Shown here piece after piece: positions 6,288-8,828 of a DNA stretch of 8,828 nt. A program made the translations under genes and the position numbers. Under the pieces are notes generated by a model, which was not told where the DNA came from, did not search any database, and saw only the letters and a program-made list of their open reading frames with translations. Every line of letters begins with the position of its first letter. The stretch's first letter is position 1. The stretch comes from an uncultured Robiginitomaculum sp. (lineage in GTDB: Bacteria; Pseudomonadota; Alphaproteobacteria; Caulobacterales; Maricaulaceae). Location of the stretch: contig CALKXN010000182.1 of NCBI GenBank assembly GCA_938003555.1, positions 1 through 8,828 on the forward strand. The letters run 5' to 3'.

Positions 6288-7229
6288 ATGATCACTCAAG
6301 ACCACCCCTTATATGACCTCCAAGTTCAAATAGAAGCATTGCTCAAAACGCATGGCCCGATGATTGGGCGCGATATTGTTGAGCATTTGGGCACGAAGGA
6401 TTACCTGAATGTCTGGAAGGTCTGCAAAGAGGCGGAGAACCTGCGTTTTGTAAATTCGGCGCGCTATTATATTCGCTATGATATAACGCGCGAAAACCAG
6501 TTGCGCTTATCGCCTTCGCTGTTGCGTAATTTTCTGTCTTTCACGCTAACCTTTTTAGCGGAGCAATTTGAAGAGGCGATCGAACAAAGCGTTTTGCTCA
6601 GTAATTACCACCGCAAGGTTAGCCTCGAAAAACTCGGCATTGCCCGCCAAGCCATTCTTTCAATCCCCGATGAAATTAGACAGCCGCTGCTTGAGAAATC
6701 TACCGCATTTATTGCGGGCGATATTGCCTATTTTCTGGCGCATGAAGAACCGCGCGAAAATACGGATTTGGGCGTGATGGTCAAAGGCTCGGATATTGAT
6801 ATTCTTGTTGTGCATGATCCGTCATTGTCGCCGGAGATTATCAAGGCTGCCGAAGACGCGCTTTTGAAGTTTAAGTACCGGGCTTTAAAATCTCCGCAAT
6901 TGCGTCAGGAGCTTGATTTTCTTATCAAGCCGACAACCAAAATGATGCAACAATATAATTATGGCACAATCCACGATAAAATCGCCTGTAAGATTTTATA
7001 CGAGTCTTTTTTCCTTGCGGGAAATTTGGGGCTTTATGAAGCCCTCAAAGCGGATCTGGAATTTTCCGGCGCAAAGGCCAAAATTGAAACCGATTTCAAA
7101 ACAGCGCTAAGTGAGCGCAAAAATACAATATCGAAAATATTTGCTTTAGAAAATAATAAAAAAGACGGCCTTGATAGCGAGATTAAATCGCTATTCTATT
7201 TCTCGCAGGAACGCCTAGAGTTTGAATAG
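6288..7229 (+). CDS. Unassigned protein with winged-helix-like N-terminus and nucleotidyltransferase-like motif
   Basis: This is a 313-residue soluble protein with no signal peptide or membrane segment, and I do not recognise a named family. Residues about 10-65 look like a winged helix-turn-helix: a helix ending in HGPMIGRDIVEHLG, then DYLNVWKVCKEAENLRFV and a wing ending in ARYYIRYD. Residues 78-135 are helical. Residues 141-213 resemble the polymerase-beta-type nucleotidyltransferase core: FIAGDIAYFL (141-150), then KGSDIDILVV (166-175) with the paired D169/D171, and a third Asp in QELDFLIKP (D210). The usual Gly-Ser is Gly-Asp (144-145), and the distance to the DxD is about 25 residues, longer than the usual 10-12. 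It could therefore be divergent or inactive. The rest is helical. The ATG at 6288 has a weak AAGAAG SD. It stands alone, divergent from the protease and convergent with the DHH gene, 16 bp from its end. A nucleotidylating enzyme or DNA-binding regulator is possible; the role is unknown. Confidence 0.7.
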   Translation: MITQDHPLYDLQVQIEALLKTHGPMIGRDIVEHLGTKDYLNVWKVCKEAENLRFVNSARYYIRYDITRENQLRLSPSLLRNFLSFTLTFLAEQFEEAIEQSVLLSNYHRKVSLEKLGIARQAILSIPDEIRQPLLEKSTAFIAGDIAYFLAHEEPRENTDLGVMVKGSDIDILVVHDPSLSPEIIKAAEDALLKFKYRALKSPQLRQELDFLIKPTTKMMQQYNYGTIHDKIACKILYESFFLAGNLGLYEALKADLEFSGAKAKIETDFKTALSERKNTISKIFALENNKKDGLDSEIKSLFYFSQERLEFE

Positions 7230-7245
7230 AATAGTTTCGAATAAA

Positions 7246-7770
7246 TTAAAACGCGGCGCGGAACGCTTTGACGAATTTATCCAAATCATTCTCGGGCAGA
7301 TGATTGATGCCTGCGGCTGCTGAGCGTCCGCCGCCCGTTTCAAATTGCAAGGCCAAAGTATCTGCGCCTGTCGAGGACACTTTCGGCGCGCGAATGCTCA
7401 CCAGATAGCCGCCTTCTTGCGCCGTTAAAATCGCGTGGGCGCGGTGCGGGTTGTCAACGGCGAGCTGATTTCCAAACACGCCGGATATACGGCGTGACCC
7501 GGCGCTATCGGCGAGCGTGATGATGCAGCCTTCATCTGTTTCTTCCAGAATTTTGGCATTCTTTGCGTTCGTTAAATCCGTTTCATAGCCCGCATCGAGC
7601 GCGCTAAAGACGTCTTTATCCTGCGCCAAAAACTCCATTGGTGTATCAAATGAGCAAAGCGCTTTGAATAGATCGGCAGGATGGAACAATAGGTCATCGA
7701 CGCTTGCGCCATAACCGTTGTAATTGACGAGCATGCCCAGGCGCTCAAGTTTCTCAAGCGGCAAGTCCAA
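7246..7770 (-). CDS. C-terminal (DHHA1 domain) fragment of the interrupted phosphoesterase
   Basis: This 174-codon remainder is open from a possible TTG start at 7770; homologous sequence actually continues up to the TAA at 7803. It contains LGMLVNYNGYG (11-21), found in the linker of this phosphoesterase family, and the DHHA1 motif GGGRSAAAG (147-155), which contacts the substrate. No convincing SD precedes the TTG, so independent translation is doubtful. It ends 16 bp from the stop of the convergent gene, with no terminator visible between them. Confidence 0.5.
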   Translation of the reverse strand: MDLPLEKLERLGMLVNYNGYGASVDDLLFHPADLFKALCSFDTPMEFLAQDKDVFSALDAGYETDLTNAKNAKILEETDEGCIITLADSAGSRRISGVFGNQLAVDNPHRAHAILTAQEGGYLVSIRAPKVSSTGADTLALQFETGGGRSAAAGINHLPENDLDKFVKAFRAAF

Positions 7771-7800
7771 CCCTTCGGCTTTTGCCTTAGCGAGACCTGC

Positions 7801-8190
7801 TTAGTTATCACCAAAGGCAGCGGTCACGGCCCAAGCGCGATAATCGCCGTCCAATGCTTCATCAATCAGCATCGCTGTGCAAATTTCGGGCGATGTATCA
7901 ATGACAGCATTTAATTTGGGATGATCGGGGATGTCTCCGGCATTGTGATGATCGACGTAAAATACGCTGGCGCCTGCATTCAAAATGCGCGTGAGGTGTT
8001 CGGCATTACTGCGCATGGAAATATCCAGCACAGTCACTTTATCCCCCGCCTTGGCCTCAACGCGGTCAAGAAGTTTGATATCGCGTTTACGGCCCGTGAC
8101 GAGCGTGGACTTCAGCGGTTCAGCGCGGCGAAGTTGGACGAGAGAAAGTATCCCGTCCGCGTCGCCGTTAAAAACGTCGAAATTGGCCAT
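7801..8190 (-). CDS. N-terminal (DHH domain) fragment of the interrupted phosphoesterase
   Basis: If the TAA is real, this 129-residue product is what the operon would make. It carries most metal-binding motifs of the DHH domain: FNGDADG (D10 and D12), VLDIS (D56), the signature VDHHNAG (D80, H81, H82) and FGDN (D128). It lacks the C-terminal DHHA1 domain that binds substrate in this family, so it is unlikely to work normally. GAGGCGG in the end of the APS kinase gene could serve as its SD, together with coupling through TAATG. Confidence 0.6.
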   Translation of the reverse strand: MANFDVFNGDADGILSLVQLRRAEPLKSTLVTGRKRDIKLLDRVEAKAGDKVTVLDISMRSNAEHLTRILNAGASVFYVDHHNAGDIPDHPKLNAVIDTSPEICTAMLIDEALDGDYRAWAVTAAFGDN

Positions 8191-8828
8191 TAGCTGCTTG
8201 CCGCCTCGAGAAAGCCATTGTCCTTAAGATAAGTGACAATCATTTCAGCCGCTTCATCGGCAGACATCTCAACCGTATTGACTTCGATTTCAGGGCTTTG
8301 AGGCTCCTGATATTCGCTATCGATGCCTGTAAAGTTCTTGATCTCGCCTGCGCGGGCTTTGGCATAAAGGCCTTTAACGTCGCGTTTCTCGGCCACGTCT
8401 AGCGGCGTGTTGACGAAAATCTCAATGAACTCGCCGTCTTCAAGCAGGCGGCGCGCCATTTGACGCTCTGCGCGGTAAGGGGAGATGAAAGAGGCCATCG
8501 TGATCAAGCCTGCATCGACCATCAATTTAGACACTTCACCAATGCGGCGAATATTTTCGACGCGGTCTTCTTTGGTAAAGCCAAGATCAACGTTCAGGCC
8601 GTGACGGACATTGTCCCCGTCCAGCGTATAGGTATGACGGCCCAGATCCAGAAGGCGCTTCTCAACAAGATTGGCAATGGTTGATTTTCCGGAACCTGAA
8701 AGGCCCGTAAACCAGAGCAGGGCCGGTTTTTGATGCTTCTGCTCGGCGCGAACCATCTTGTTCACGTCCATATCTTGCCAGACAACATTTGATGCGCGGC
8801 GCAGGGAATAATCCAGCATGCCAACGCC
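8190..8828 (-). CDS. cysC: Adenylylsulfate (APS) kinase, probably the C-terminal part of a CysNC fusion (runs off right edge)
   Basis: The domain phosphorylates APS to PAPS in sulfate activation. Numbered from the Met at 8819, it has the Walker A loop GLSGSGKST (39-47), LDGDNVRHGLN (66-76), FISPYRAER (111-119) and DVKGLYAKARAGEIKNFTGI (147-166), all typical of CysC. The first 30 residues, MLDYSLRRASNVVWQDMDVN and following, resemble the linker between CysN and CysC in fused CysNC proteins. The frame stays open upstream to the window edge (Gly-Val-Gly before the Met), so the Met at 8819 is probably internal and the gene continues as the sulfate adenylyltransferase large subunit. The C-terminus ends LEAASS. 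The stop overlaps the DHH gene's ATG (TAATG). A stand-alone CysC starting at 8819 is the alternative. Kinase identity is near certain, fusion likely. Confidence 0.92.
   Translation of the reverse strand, partial: GVGMLDYSLRRASNVVWQDMDVNKMVRAEQKHQKPALLWFTGLSGSGKSTIANLVEKRLLDLGRHTYTLDGDNVRHGLNVDLGFTKEDRVENIRRIGEVSKLMVDAGLITMASFISPYRAERQMARRLLEDGEFIEIFVNTPLDVAEKRDVKGLYAKARAGEIKNFTGIDSEYQEPQSPEIEVNTVEMSADEAAEMIVTYLKDNGFLEAASS

Larger units (their letters stand above)
7246..8190 (-). pseudogene. DHH/DHHA1-family phosphoesterase gene interrupted by an in-frame TAA
   Basis: The full frame of 314 codons has the length and order of a DHH phosphoesterase (N-terminal DHH, C-terminal DHHA1), but codon 130 (7803-7801) is TAA. 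Reading continues in the same frame on both sides with no shift, so a single base change (for example CAA, GAA or AAA to TAA) explains it. The stop falls just after the conserved AAFGDN and before AGLAKAKAEGL. Start ATG 8190-8188 overlaps the APS kinase stop as TAATG, which implies one operon. Relatives include nanoRNases and PAP phosphatases (NrnA type), so a role in clearing PAP after sulfate activation is possible but inferred. Alternatives to a true pseudogene are a sequencing or assembly error, or two separately translated halves. TAA also ends the protease and APS kinase genes here, so the codon is a normal stop in this genome. Confidence 0.75.

Noticed and set aside
7230..7245. Bidirectional terminator between the convergent genes
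   Set aside because: The 16-bp gap and its flanks are AT-rich but contain no GC-rich stem with T-run on either strand.
7801..7803. Stop codon reassignment or programmed recoding at the TAA in the DHH gene
   Set aside because: TAA ends two neighbouring genes normally, TAA is the least leaky stop, and no stimulatory structure or known recoding context was recognised.

Overview
The window looks like chromosomal DNA of an alphaproteobacterium, possibly of the Hyphomonadaceae/Maricaulales type with moderate GC. The family assignment is inference. It rests on an APS kinase that continues a CysN-like linker, a PPC-plus-serralysin RTX protease of a kind common in marine alphaproteobacteria, and general codon and base use. 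No mobile element, CRISPR array, tRNA or rRNA was seen.

Region 1 (1-3195, minus strand) is a vitamin B12 uptake operon. It reads from right to left as a cobalamin riboswitch, a Shine-Dalgarno (SD)-sequestering hairpin, a BtuB-type TonB-dependent receptor, a BtuF-type periplasmic binding protein and the start of a BtuC-type permease that leaves the window. The three genes overlap by 50 nt and 4 nt, so they are very probably translated in a coupled way. The riboswitch identifies the substrate as a cobalamin or corrinoid. The pathway is outer-membrane capture, periplasmic hand-over and ABC import.

Region 2 (3195-6009, minus strand) is a single large gene for a secreted serralysin-type metalloprotease with an N-terminal His-rich segment, a PPC domain, a zinc metzincin catalytic domain and four RTX blocks. 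It ends in a clear intrinsic terminator. No type I secretion genes are in the window. A 278-bp divergent intergenic region with several small inverted repeats (6010-6287) separates it from the next gene.

Region 3 (6288-7229, plus strand) is a lone gene of unknown function with a winged-helix-like N-terminus and a nucleotidyltransferase-like Asp motif.

Region 4 (7246-8828, minus strand) is part of a sulfate-activation operon: the APS kinase part of a probable CysNC fusion entering from the right edge, then a DHH/DHHA1 phosphoesterase gene joined by a TAATG overlap. The phosphoesterase frame is broken by one in-frame TAA, with both halves otherwise intact.

The most notable items are the complete riboswitch plus a 14-position sequester stem that buries the btuB SD and start codon, the 50-nt two-frame overlap in which receptor codons also carry the SD and signal peptide of the binding protein, the nonsense codon in the DHH gene, and the unassigned nucleotidyltransferase-like protein.
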